NCBI GenBank assembly: GCA_937926445.1
Contig: CALBAK010000006.1
Location: 120,358-184,357 of the forward strand
Length of the DNA stretch: 64,000 nt
Source: an uncultured Alphaproteobacteria bacterium
Lineage (GTDB): Bacteria > Pseudomonadota > Alphaproteobacteria > Geminicoccales > Geminicoccaceae
Direction of reading: 5' to 3'
The notes below the pieces were generated by a model. It did no database searches and was not told the origin of the DNA. It saw nothing but the letters and a program-made list of their open reading frames with translations. Made by a program: the position numbers and the translations under genes. Numbering within the stretch: position 1 is the first letter of the stretch; each line of letters starts with the position of its first letter. Shown here piece after piece: positions 35,383-43,743 of the stretch.

Positions 35383-37322
35383 GTGCCGTTCTCTTCGTGG
35401 GACCGAGCTTCCCGCACCTGCACGAGCTCGACCTCCCGGGCATCCGCGTGTTGGCGCCGGCCGCTCAGGGAGACGTGCTCCGCGTTATCGGCGAGGGAGC
35501 ACACCTGATCGGGCTCGTCGACGGTGTGTTCGGCCCCGAGCCAGCGGTCTGGCACAAGGAGATCCTGGCCGCGCTCGAATCCGGTATCCAGGTGCTCGGC
35601 GCCGCCAGCATGGGGGCCTTGCGGGCGGCCGAGTTGCACCCCTTCGGCATGGAGGGGGTAGGGACGATCTTCGCCGCCTACCGCGACGGCCTCCTCGAGG
35701 CCGACGACGAGGTGGCGCTCCTGCACGGTCCGGCCGAGCTGGGCTGGCCGGCGTTGAGCGAGCCCATGGTGAACCTCCGTGCCACGCTCGCGCGCCTCGA
35801 GCGGCTCGGGCTGATCGGCGCGGGCGAAGCGGAGGCGGCCGCGCGCGTCCTGGCGGCACGGTTCTATCCGGAGCGCACGCGCGCAATGTTCGAAGCCGTA
35901 TTGCGCGAGACGGTCGGTGCAAGTCGGGCGAACACCGTCGTACGGTGGGCACGGCGCTCGATGGTCGACGCCAAGCGGGCCGACGCCGCTCGCCTCGTAC
36001 GGCGGCTGCGGGCCCGTCTGCGCGGCGAGCCCGCGCCGCCCCCGAAGCGCTTCGTCTTGAGCCGCACGCAGCCGTTTCGCCGCCTACTGGCAGAGATCCA
36101 TCGGCGGCTGGCGGCACCAGCTGAGAAGCGATCGTTCCCGGCGGCCGGCGGAGACCTCGCGTCCCTCGCCCGGCAACCGATGCGTCGTTGGGCGGTGCTG
36201 ACCCTCGCGGCGGCCGACAACAATCTGGCCCCCGAGCTGCGAGCGGACCTCGAGGAACTGCTTGCGGCGCCCGAGCTCGATCGGCTCCACGTGGCGGGCG
36301 AGCTCGATTCGCGCGACGCCTCGCTCCGCGGCCGGTTCGCCGTGCTGTCGGCGACGGCTTGCGAGCCCTCGGGCCACCGGCCGCGCCTCGTGATCGAGCC
36401 GCGCGGCCCGTGCAACACGGGGGATCCGGCGCTCTTGCGCGAGCTCCTTCGTTGGGGCCGGTCGACCTTTCCGGCAAGGCGCCGCGTTCTCCTCCTGTGG
36501 GGCCACGGCGAGGGTACACGGATCGCGATCGACGACGGTTGCGCGGACGCGCTGGGCATCGACGAGCTGCTTGCCGCTTTGCGCGAAGGGCTCGAGGCGG
36601 AAGCACCGCTCGACCTCGTGATCTTCGATGCCTGCCTCATGGCCAAGCTCGAGCTCTTGGCCGACCTCGCGCCATATGCCTCTCTCGTCCTCGCTTCGGG
36701 CGAGGTGGTCCCGGCGAGCGGTCTGCCCTACCACCGGGCGGCTGCGATCCTCGCCCGCGCCGACGATCCCGAAGCGGCCGCCTCTGGCCTAATCGAGGCC
36801 TTCCTCATCGACGCGGCCGCGCGCGGCCAGATGCACGCTTGGCACGTCGCGGCGCGCACCGACCGCGCCGGCGCGGCGCTCGCCGCGGTCGCGCGGGTCG
36901 GCGAGCGGCTCGCCCAGCTCCTGCCCGAAGCGCGACCCCGGATCCTGGCGGCGCGGATGCTCGCGCGGAGCGCGCGCGCCGGTGAGCTCGTGGACGCCGT
37001 CGACATCCTCGAACGCCTCGCCGCGGCGTTCGACGATTCGACGCTGCGGGTGCTCGTTGGCCGGGCCGTGGACGCCGTTCTCCACTGTATCCTCCGCTCC
37101 GAGACGCTTTGGCCCCGACGCGGCGCGATGCGGGGCGGGCTCAATCTCTGGTTCCCGACCCAGGCGCACCTGTTTCGCGCCGGTCGTTCCGGCTACGCGG
37201 CCCGGCCCGCCCTGTCCGGGGCCGGGCGCGGTTGGCTCCGGTTCCTGGATCGGCTGCACGCGGTCGCCGAGCGTGAAGAAGGTCATAGCGGCGCATGCGC
37301 CCCGGAGCTAGAAGCGATGTAG
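35379..37322 (+). CDS. TfuA domain fused to clostripain-family (C11) cysteine protease
   Basis: A 647-residue fusion. Residues 1 to about 245 form a TfuA domain with VLFVGPSFP, VWHKEILAALESGIQVLGAA and SMGALRAAELHPFGMEGVG. TfuA partners YcaO in thioamide formation, probably delivering sulfur. From about residue 265 comes a C11 protease domain: WAVLTLAAADNNLAPELRAD, LLLWGHGEG with catalytic His376, LVIFDACLMAKLELL with catalytic Cys419, and ASGEVVPASGLPY. C11 enzymes cut after Arg or Lys, and the precursor repeats contain KQR. Having sulfur-transfer and maturation-protease modules in one chain is unusual. There is no signal peptide, so cleavage would be cytoplasmic. Confidence 0.93.
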   Translation: MSAVLFVGPSFPHLHELDLPGIRVLAPAAQGDVLRVIGEGAHLIGLVDGVFGPEPAVWHKEILAALESGIQVLGAASMGALRAAELHPFGMEGVGTIFAAYRDGLLEADDEVALLHGPAELGWPALSEPMVNLRATLARLERLGLIGAGEAEAAARVLAARFYPERTRAMFEAVLRETVGASRANTVVRWARRSMVDAKRADAARLVRRLRARLRGEPAPPPKRFVLSRTQPFRRLLAEIHRRLAAPAEKRSFPAAGGDLASLARQPMRRWAVLTLAAADNNLAPELRADLEELLAAPELDRLHVAGELDSRDASLRGRFAVLSATACEPSGHRPRLVIEPRGPCNTGDPALLRELLRWGRSTFPARRRVLLLWGHGEGTRIAIDDGCADALGIDELLAALREGLEAEAPLDLVIFDACLMAKLELLADLAPYASLVLASGEVVPASGLPYHRAAAILARADDPEAAASGLIEAFLIDAAARGQMHAWHVAARTDRAGAALAAVARVGERLAQLLPEARPRILAARMLARSARAGELVDAVDILERLAAAFDDSTLRVLVGRAVDAVLHCILRSETLWPRRGAMRGGLNLWFPTQAHLFRAGRSGYAARPALSGAGRGWLRFLDRLHAVAEREEGHSGACAPELEAM

Positions 37323-37502
37323 CCTCCCTGAGAATCCCAGCATCCTTCGTGGCCGGGTCGCCCCGGCCACATCTGTCCCGACGGTTCGTTCGACCGCCGC
37401 TCCACGCCGGGGGGAAGGAGCAGGAAGCCGGTGGCGGGCCTGGCCGGCCCTCGCCCGTGTGCTAAGCGTCGCCGACGTGGTGGTGTGGGGGAGGGCGCGC
37501 CG

Positions 37503-39047
37503 ATGGTCGTAGCGGACGTGGTGATGCGGACAGCGGCTGCGGCCGGGATCGATCTGTGTCTCGCGAATCCCGGCACGACCGAGATGCCGCTCGTCCTGGC
37601 TCTCGACCGGACACCGTCGATCCGCCCGGTGCTCGGTCTGCACGAGACGATCTGCACGGGGGCGGCCGACGGCTACGCCCGGATCACCGGTAAGCCGGCG
37701 CTCACCCTCCTCCATCTCGGGCCGGGCCTCGCGAACGGCCTCGCCAATCTGCACAATGCCCGCCGCGCACGCTCCCCCGTTGTCAATCTCGTGGGTGAAC
37801 ACGCCACCTGGCACATCGACGCCGACGCGCCATTGACGATGGACATCGAGGGAGTGGCGCGGACGGCCTCGCGCTGGTGCCGGCGATTGGTCCGGGCCCA
37901 GGAGGCGGGCCGTCTCACGGCCGAGGCCATCGCCGCGGCGTTCTCCGGTGCGGGCGGCGTGGCCACACTCGTCCTGCCGCACGACCTCCAGCTCGACGAT
38001 GGCGGAGAACCGCCGCCCACGCTGGCCTCGCCGGAGCCGCCGGCCGCACCCGATCCCGGTGCCCTCGCCGCGGCCGCCGAGCTTCTCCGGGGAGCCGGCC
38101 CCGGCGCCTTGTTCCTGGGTGGTGCCGCGTTGCACGGCCGGGGGCTGAAGCTCGCCGGCCGGATCGCTCGAGCGACCGGGGCGACTCTGCTCTGCGAGAC
38201 CGGTTTCGCCCGGCTCGAGACCGGCGCGGGCCTGCCGCCCGTCCGCCGGCTTCCCTACTTTCCCGAGCAGGCCCAAGCGTTGCTCGACGGCTTCGCCCAC
38301 ATCGTCGGGATCGGCACGCGCCGGCCGGTCTCCTTCTTCGGCTGGCCAGGAAAGCCTTCGCGCTATCTCGAGGACCGACCCGGCGTCGTGTGGGCGGCCG
38401 GCCCCGAAGAGGACGCCCTCGTCGCCCTCGAGACGCTCGCGAACGAGCTCGGCGCCACGACGGACGATCCAGGGGCTCCGCTCGACCCGCCCACGGCCCC
38501 GACGGGCCCGCTCGACGGCGCCAAGCTCGCGGCGTTGCTCACCCGCCTGCTTCCGGAGGGCGCGGTCGTCGTCCCGACCGCGGTGACCAACGCCTATCCC
38601 TTCTCGGCCATCGCCCATCGGGCCCGGCCGCACACCCAGCTCGCGCTCACCGGCGGGGCGATCGGCGAGGGACCGGCCCTTGCGATCGGTGCCGCGCTCG
38701 CGGCACCCGCGCGCAAGGTGATCAATCTCGAGGCGGACGGGAGCGGCGCCTATGCCTTGCAGGCGTTCTGGACCCAGGCCCGCGAGGGGCTCGACATCGT
38801 GACGATCGTTTGTGCCAACAGGGCCTACCGCATCCTCGGGCTCGAGCTCGAGCGGGCCGGCGATGCCCCGGGCGGGGCGGCGACGCGAGCGCTGACCACG
38901 CTCGAGCCGCCACCGATCGACTGGGTGTCGGTGGCCCGGGGGCTGGGCGTGCCGGGTGCGCGCGCCGAGACCGCCGAGGCGCTCGGGGATCTGCTCGCCG
39001 CTGCATTGCACGAGCCCGGACCGTTCCTGATCGAAGCGGTGCTTTAG
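37503..39047 (+). CDS. acetolactate-synthase-like thiamine-pyrophosphate enzyme
   Basis: A 514-residue TPP enzyme of the acetolactate synthase/benzoylformate decarboxylase superfamily. It has an N-terminal DLCLANPGTTEMPLVLALD, the catalytic Glu in LGLHETICTGAADGYARITG, and TPP-binding EADGSGAYALQAFWTQARE ending in VCANRAYRILGLELER. It resembles unassigned 'acetolactate synthase large subunit' proteins without a small subunit. The start is the ATG of MVVADVVMRTAA. It lies 180 bases after the TfuA-protease gene on the same strand; whether it belongs to that pathway is unclear. It is distinct in sequence from the TPP enzyme at 28-30 kb. Confidence 0.9.
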   Translation: MVVADVVMRTAAAAGIDLCLANPGTTEMPLVLALDRTPSIRPVLGLHETICTGAADGYARITGKPALTLLHLGPGLANGLANLHNARRARSPVVNLVGEHATWHIDADAPLTMDIEGVARTASRWCRRLVRAQEAGRLTAEAIAAAFSGAGGVATLVLPHDLQLDDGGEPPPTLASPEPPAAPDPGALAAAAELLRGAGPGALFLGGAALHGRGLKLAGRIARATGATLLCETGFARLETGAGLPPVRRLPYFPEQAQALLDGFAHIVGIGTRRPVSFFGWPGKPSRYLEDRPGVVWAAGPEEDALVALETLANELGATTDDPGAPLDPPTAPTGPLDGAKLAALLTRLLPEGAVVVPTAVTNAYPFSAIAHRARPHTQLALTGGAIGEGPALAIGAALAAPARKVINLEADGSGAYALQAFWTQAREGLDIVTIVCANRAYRILGLELERAGDAPGGAATRALTTLEPPPIDWVSVARGLGVPGARAETAEALGDLLAAALHEPGPFLIEAVL

Positions 39048-39059
39048 CCGGCAACGGCA

Positions 39060-39975
39060 TTGGACCCCGGCACGAGCCCGCCGCCATGGTCCCCCCGCGG
39101 CGGTGCCTGCGCCCGCGGCGTGTTCTTCGTGATGGTGGCCACTCTCGGCTCGGACGCGATTAGGGCCCCGATCCGGCTCGTGGGTGCGGAGATCCACCCG
39201 TTCGAGGTCGCGTTCTTCCCCGATGTCTTCGGACTTCTCGTGCTGGTACCGGTGGTGCGGAGCGCGAGGCTCTTCTCGCTCGCTGCCGCCGCGTCACACC
39301 TGCATGCCATCCCCGGCCTTCTCGACGCAGGGGCGATGCTCCGTTGGTTCTACGGCGTCACGCTCGCCCCACTCGCCACGGTGGCGGCACCGAGCTTCCT
39401 CGCACTTCTGTTCGCCACGCTCCTCGCTGCCCTGGTGCTCCGCGAGCGGGTCGCCCCCCGCCGGCTGGCCGCGGTCCTGATCGACCGCGGTGAGGCGCTC
39501 CTCGTTCTCCGCCCGGGTCTGCAGCGACCCAAGTTCGGCGAGATCCTGGTCACCTCGAGCTCGCTCGGGCCGGGTCGCTCGTCGACATCGAGGTCTTGGC
39601 GCGCAGCGAGCCGAGCTTGCGGATCACCTTCTACGCTCCCCTGTTCTCGATGCCGATCGCGCTCGCCTCGGCGCCGCTCGTCCGGGTCTGTGCGGAGGCC
39701 CGCGCTCTGGCGCTCCTCTTCCCGATCGCGTCCATCGGCAGCCTGGGTCGGGTGGGGTCGCCCAGGCCTTCCGCGATGCCGATGCTGCCCAGGTCCTGCC
39801 GGCCGATTTCATCGAGCTCGTCTGGGCGGTCTTGCTCGGCTGGTTTCTCTTCGCGGTCAGCCGGATCCGTTCGCCCGGATCGGTGGCACGATCGTCTGCG
39901 GCGCCCTCCTCTGCTCCGTCTTGCGGGAAGCCCGGCTCCGGCGGCGGGATCCGCGGGACCGGCCCCGAGCCCGGC
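39060..39975 (+). pseudogene. EamA/DMT-family transporter, multiply frameshifted
   Basis: The first 165 codons read as an EamA exporter (GVFFVMVATLGSDAIRAPIR, HPFEVAFFPDVFGLLVLVPV, RWFYGVTLAPLATVAAPSFL, LRERVAPRRLAAVLI). After about 39560 the homologous sequence jumps to a second frame (RSEPSLRITFYAPLFSMPIA), then a third (DAAQVLPADFIELVWAVLLG), and back to the first (DPFARIGGTIVCGALL, VLREARLRRR). At least three shifts break the gene. It converges on znuA. This is the second dead EamA gene in the window, and the two are not copies of each other. Confidence 0.77.
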
Positions 39976-40941
39976 TCAGCCGGTCGGCCCGGCGAGGCAG
40001 CCGACGAGATCCCGAGCGAGACGGTCGAGCAGCGTCCGGTAGGCCTCGGGGCCCGGCTCGATCGGTGGGGCGCCGACCGGATCGAGCACCCCGGTGCGGG
40101 CTCCCGTTCCCTCGACCACACTGGCGACGACGGGTGCCTTGAACTGCGGTTCGGCGAACACGCATACCGCACCGCGGTCCCGGATCGTCCGGCGCAGCGC
40201 CGCGAGCCGTTTGGCGCTCGGCTGGCGTTCCGGCGAAACGGTGATCGACCCGGCCGCGGCGAGGCGGTACCGGCGCTCGAAATACTGATAAGCGTCGTGG
40301 AAGACTACGAACGGTCGGCTCGCCACCGGCTGCAGTCGGCGCTCGAGCTCCGCGTGAAGCTCCCCGATCCGCGCCGCCTCGGAAGCGGCGTTGGCGCGGT
40401 AGCGTTCGGCGTTACCCGGATCGCGTTGCGCCAAGATCTCGCCGAGGGCGCGCACGATCGCCTGGCCGTTCATCGGGTCGAGCCAGAGATGCCCGTCGAT
40501 CCCCCCATGCTTGTCCCCGTGTCCGCCGTGCTTTTGGCCGTGATCGTGCCCGTGCTCGCTCCAGATCCCACCTTCTCGCGGCGGCAGCGTCTCCACTCCG
40601 GGAAGCTTCGCCACCTCGACGACGGTCGCTCGCTTCGGAAGGGTCCGCAGGGGCTTTTCGAGAAAGGTCTCGAGCGCCTCGCCGACCCAGACCACGATGT
40701 CGGCGTCCTGAAGCTTGCGCGCTTCGGAGGGCTTGAGCTGGAAGGTGTGGGGAGACGACCCAGGCGCCACCAATAGATACGGCCGACCGACACCCTCCAT
40801 CACGGCTGCCGCCAGGCCGTGCAGGGGCAGGATGGAGACGACCACCTTCGGTGGCTCGGCGGATTTCGCACTGTCCACCGGTCCGGCTGCCGCTGCAGCC
40901 GCGAGAACGACTCCCAGGAGATGACGAACCGGTGCTGCCAT
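39976..40941 (-). CDS. znuA: zinc ABC transporter substrate-binding protein
   Basis: A 321-residue periplasmic zinc-binding protein. It has an N-terminal signal peptide (RHLLGVVLAAAAAAGPVDSA), then VVVSILPLHGLAAAVMEGVG and APGSSPHTFQLKPSEARKLQ (a zinc-ligand His), a His-rich acidic loop SEHGHDHGQKHGGHGDKHGG typical of ZnuA, HLWLDP with a second ligand, FVVFHDAYQYFERRY with a third, and a C-terminal FAEPQF. It delivers zinc to ZnuBC. It is divergently transcribed from znuC across a 42-base gap holding a palindromic operator candidate. Confidence 0.96.
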   Translation of the reverse strand: MAAPVRHLLGVVLAAAAAAGPVDSAKSAEPPKVVVSILPLHGLAAAVMEGVGRPYLLVAPGSSPHTFQLKPSEARKLQDADIVVWVGEALETFLEKPLRTLPKRATVVEVAKLPGVETLPPREGGIWSEHGHDHGQKHGGHGDKHGGIDGHLWLDPMNGQAIVRALGEILAQRDPGNAERYRANAASEAARIGELHAELERRLQPVASRPFVVFHDAYQYFERRYRLAAAGSITVSPERQPSAKRLAALRRTIRDRGAVCVFAEPQFKAPVVASVVEGTGARTGVLDPVGAPPIEPGPEAYRTLLDRLARDLVGCLAGPTG

Positions 40942-40967
40942 GGCAGGATCCTCCCGTCGACAGCAAC

Positions 40968-40982
40968 GTTATAGGATATCAG
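40968..40982 (-). promoter_or_regulatory. candidate Zur box between znuA and znuC
   Basis: GTTATAGGATATC (40968-40980) is an imperfect palindrome (G-TAT-nnn-ATA-C) in the short gap between divergent znuA and znuC, where Zur binds in many proteobacteria. zur itself is three genes downstream. The minus-strand reading CTGATATCCTATAA is nearly identical to the element in the RiPP promoter. Binding is inferred from position and symmetry. Confidence 0.6.
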
Positions 40983-40983
40983 A

Positions 40984-41778
40984 GTGCTGGCGCAAGCATC
41001 GGCGATCCCGGCCCGGGCCGATCCTTCCGGTCACGGAAGCCGGCCGATCCTGGTCGAGCTCCGTGGCGTTTCCGTGGTGCGGGACGAGTGGCCCATCCTG
41101 GATCGCGTCGATCTCGTCTTGCACGAGGGAGAGCTGCTCACCCTCATCGGTCCGAACGGGGCTGGCAAGACGACGCTGGTCAAGGTGGTCCTGGGCCTCG
41201 TCGAACCCGACGCCGGCGAGGTCCGGCTGCGCCCAGGCCTCGCCGTCGGCTACGCGCCGCAGAGCCTGGCGATCGACCGCGCCTTGCCTCTGGACGTTGC
41301 CGGATTCCTCCGTCTGGTCGGCAAGCGGCCACGGGCAGAGATCGAGGAGGTGCTCACCGAAGTCGGTATCGGCGGGCTCGAGCGACGGCAGATGCGCGAT
41401 CTTTCGGGCGGCGAGCTGCGCCGTGTGCTGCTCGCTCGCGCCCTGCTCCGCCGCCCCGAGCTCCTCGTCCTCGACGAACCGCTGAGCGGTGTCGACCTCG
41501 CCGGGCAACTCGAGCTCTACGAGCTGATCGGCTTGGTTCGTAGCCGGCGCGGCTGTGCCGTGCTTCTCGTGAGCCACGACCTGCATCTCGTGATGGCCGG
41601 TACGGACCGCGTGCTGTGCCTCGACCGTCACGTCTGTTGCAGCGGCTCGCCCGAGGCCGTCGCGCGCGACGCCGCCTTTCTCCGACTGCTCGGGGATCGC
41701 TGGGCGCAGGTGGTCGCGTTCTATCAGCACCACCACAGCTGCCGTCACGACGGCGCGACCGATGGGCCGCACCGGTGA
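40984..41778 (+). CDS. znuC: zinc ABC transporter ATP-binding protein
   Basis: A 264-residue ABC ATPase: Walker A GPNGAGKTT, Q-loop YAPQSLAI, signature LSGGELRRVLLARALL, Walker B LLVLDEPLSGVD and H-loop LLVSHDLHLV. The QSLAID and HHHSCRHDGA parts fit zinc importers, including a short His-containing tail. It energises zinc uptake with ZnuB and ZnuA. It starts at a GTG two bases beyond the operator candidate and overlaps znuB by four bases (GTGA). Confidence 0.95.
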   Translation: MLAQASAIPARADPSGHGSRPILVELRGVSVVRDEWPILDRVDLVLHEGELLTLIGPNGAGKTTLVKVVLGLVEPDAGEVRLRPGLAVGYAPQSLAIDRALPLDVAGFLRLVGKRPRAEIEEVLTEVGIGGLERRQMRDLSGGELRRVLLARALLRRPELLVLDEPLSGVDLAGQLELYELIGLVRSRRGCAVLLVSHDLHLVMAGTDRVLCLDRHVCCSGSPEAVARDAAFLRLLGDRWAQVVAFYQHHHSCRHDGATDGPHR

Positions 41779-42620
41779 TCGAGAGTTTTCTGTTTCGCGC
41801 GTTGCTCGCCGGCGCCGGTATCGCCCTCGTCGCCGGACCGCTCGGCGCCTTCGTCGTTTGGCGCAGGCTCGCGATCTTCGGCGAGGCACTCGCGCACTCG
41901 GCTTTGTTGGGAGTGGTGCTCGCCTTTCTTCTCGAAGTCGACCCGACCCTGGGCCTCGTACTGTTCGCGGCCCTCCTCGCCACCGCTCTGTGGGCTCTCG
42001 AGGAGCAACGGATCCTACCGACCGACACGGTCCTCAGCACACTCGCTCACGGTGCCCTCGCCGCCGGTCTCGTGCTCGTGAGCTTCGTCGACTGGCTCAG
42101 GATCGATCTCCTCGCTTACCTGTTCGGAGACATCCTGGCGGTCTCCGAACGCGATCTTCTCGTGCTGGCGGTCCTGCTCCTTCTGGTCGCCCTCGCCTTG
42201 GGGCGACACTGGCGCGGGCTGGTTTCGCTCACCGTCGACCCGGATCTGGCACGGGTCGAAGGTGTGCCGGTACGTGCCTTGCGACTGCTTCTGGACCTTC
42301 TGATCGCTGCGGCGATAGCGGTCGGCATGAAGCTCGTGGGCATTGTACTGGTCGTCTCGCTACTCGTCGTACCGGCGGCTACCGCGCGTCCGTGGGCCTG
42401 CACGCCCCACGGCATGGCGGGGCTCGCGGCTCTCGTCGGCCTCGCGGCGACCGTCTCGGGGGTGCTCGCCTCGGCCTTCGTCGATCTGCCGACGGGACCG
42501 ACGATCGTGCTCGCCGCGGTCTCGACCTTCCTCGCGAGCACGACGGCGAGCCGGGTGCTGGAGTGGCGGCACCTCGGGCGCCGCCTTCCGAGGCTGGCGG
42601 GAGGGCCCCTTCGGCGCTAG
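41775..42620 (+). CDS. znuB: zinc ABC transporter permease
   Basis: A 281-residue inner-membrane permease of the ABC-3 family with about eight helices. It starts IESFLFRALLAGAGIALVAG, followed by the FVVWRRLAIFGEALAHSALLG segment that contacts the ATPase, and contains the SLTVDPDLARVEGVPV loop. It forms the zinc channel with ZnuC and ZnuA. The GTG start overlaps the znuC stop. zur follows 26 bases later. Confidence 0.95.
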   Translation: MIESFLFRALLAGAGIALVAGPLGAFVVWRRLAIFGEALAHSALLGVVLAFLLEVDPTLGLVLFAALLATALWALEEQRILPTDTVLSTLAHGALAAGLVLVSFVDWLRIDLLAYLFGDILAVSERDLLVLAVLLLLVALALGRHWRGLVSLTVDPDLARVEGVPVRALRLLLDLLIAAAIAVGMKLVGIVLVVSLLVVPAATARPWACTPHGMAGLAALVGLAATVSGVLASAFVDLPTGPTIVLAAVSTFLASTTASRVLEWRHLGRRLPRLAGGPLRR

Positions 42621-42646
42621 CTTCCGACCAGCTGCGGGGTGCCGAA

Positions 42647-43147
42647 GTGTCGAGCGAGTCGGGCGATCCTTTCCCGCGGACCGGACACGATCACGCCCTC
42701 TGCGTGCGCGACGCGCTGGATCGGGCGGCCGCGATCTGCGCCCAACGGGGTGTCCGGCTGACCGAGCTGCGCCGGCGCGTCCTCGAGCTCGTCCTCGATC
42801 GCCACGCCCCGGTCGGCGCTTACGACATCCTCGAGCGTCTTTCCGCCGAGCGTGGGCGCGTGGCGCCTCCGACCGTCTATCGGGCCCTCGACTTCCTGGT
42901 GAGCCAGGGGCTCGTTCACCGGGTCGACAGCCGCAACGCCTTCGTGGGCTGCGTCCGCGCCGAGGCGCCGCATCGCGCCTGTTTCCTGTTGTGTGGGGAG
43001 TGTGGTGCGGTGGCCGAGCTCGTCGATCCCGAGCTCGAAACGGCGATCGTCGGGCTCGCTCGCCGTGCCGGCTTCGAGATCACCCGTCAGATCGTCGAGA
43101 TCGAGGGGCGCTGCGCCGCTTGCCGAGCCCGGGAGGCCCACCCGTGA
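42647..43147 (+). CDS. zur: Fur-family zinc uptake regulator
   Basis: A 166-residue Fur-family repressor. The N-terminal winged helix includes RLTELRRRVLELVLDRHAPV, YDILERLS and PPTVYRALDFLVSQGLVHRV. The C-terminal metal domain has APHRACFLLCGECGAVAEL and GRCAACRA, giving two CxxC pairs for structural zinc. Its place after znuCB and before zevAB identifies it as Zur rather than Fur or PerR. It would repress zinc uptake genes, including its own operon, when zinc is ample. A GTG start at 42647 is used. It overlaps zevA by four bases (GTGA). Confidence 0.93.
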   Translation: MSSESGDPFPRTGHDHALCVRDALDRAAAICAQRGVRLTELRRRVLELVLDRHAPVGAYDILERLSAERGRVAPPTVYRALDFLVSQGLVHRVDSRNAFVGCVRAEAPHRACFLLCGECGAVAELVDPELETAIVGLARRAGFEITRQIVEIEGRCAACRAREAHP

Positions 43148-43740
43148 AGGCTCCGGCCGTCCTGCTGGCGGCGGGTCTCGCTCTCGCCGCGTCCGCTGCA
43201 GGCTCACATCCGCACGTATGGGTCGTCGCACAGTCGGCCTATCGAATCGAGGGTGGCCGCGTGGTGGCGGTCGAGCTGGCGCTGCACTTCGACGAGCTGT
43301 TGAGCGCCTCGTTGGTCGCCGACTACGACCGCGATCGCAACGGCGTCTTCGATCCCGCCGAGACGGCTCGGCTCGAGCGTGAAACCTTCGCCGGGCTCGC
43401 CGAACTCGATTGGTTGAGCCGGCTCCGGGTGGACGGGCGCCCGGTCCCGCTGCACCCGCCGAGCGGATTCGTGGCCGAGCTCGAGGGCGGCGTCGTGACC
43501 TACCGTTTCGTGCGGCGCCTCGCGACCCCGGTCGACCCACGGGCCGCATCCCTGGCACTCACCGTCGCCGATCCGTCCTGGTACGTCGACGTCGTGCTCG
43601 ATCCCGAAAATCCGGCTCGGCTCCTGGGCGAACCCCCGAACGGCTGCGAGCTCGGGTTCGCGCCCGACACGAGCCTCGCGAACCTCGTCACCCCGGTGCC
43701 ACCGGTGGCGACGACGCTCGTCTGCCGGCGGAGTTCCTGA
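43144..43740 (+). CDS. zevA: DUF1007 family periplasmic protein, ZevA-like
   Basis: A 198-residue secreted protein with a signal peptide (KAPAVLLAAGLALAASAAGS) immediately followed by HPHVWVVAQSAYRIEGG, the DUF1007 start. It also has FDELLSASLVADYDRDRNGVF and DPSWYVDVVLDP. DUF1007 and NicO-type genes together form the ZevAB zinc system described in Haemophilus, where ZevA is the periplasmic partner. The location inside a znu-zur operon supports a zinc role. The gene name is by family and context. Confidence 0.86.
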   Translation: MKAPAVLLAAGLALAASAAGSHPHVWVVAQSAYRIEGGRVVAVELALHFDELLSASLVADYDRDRNGVFDPAETARLERETFAGLAELDWLSRLRVDGRPVPLHPPSGFVAELEGGVVTYRFVRRLATPVDPRAASLALTVADPSWYVDVVLDPENPARLLGEPPNGCELGFAPDTSLANLVTPVPPVATTLVCRRSS

Positions 43741-43743
43741 ACG

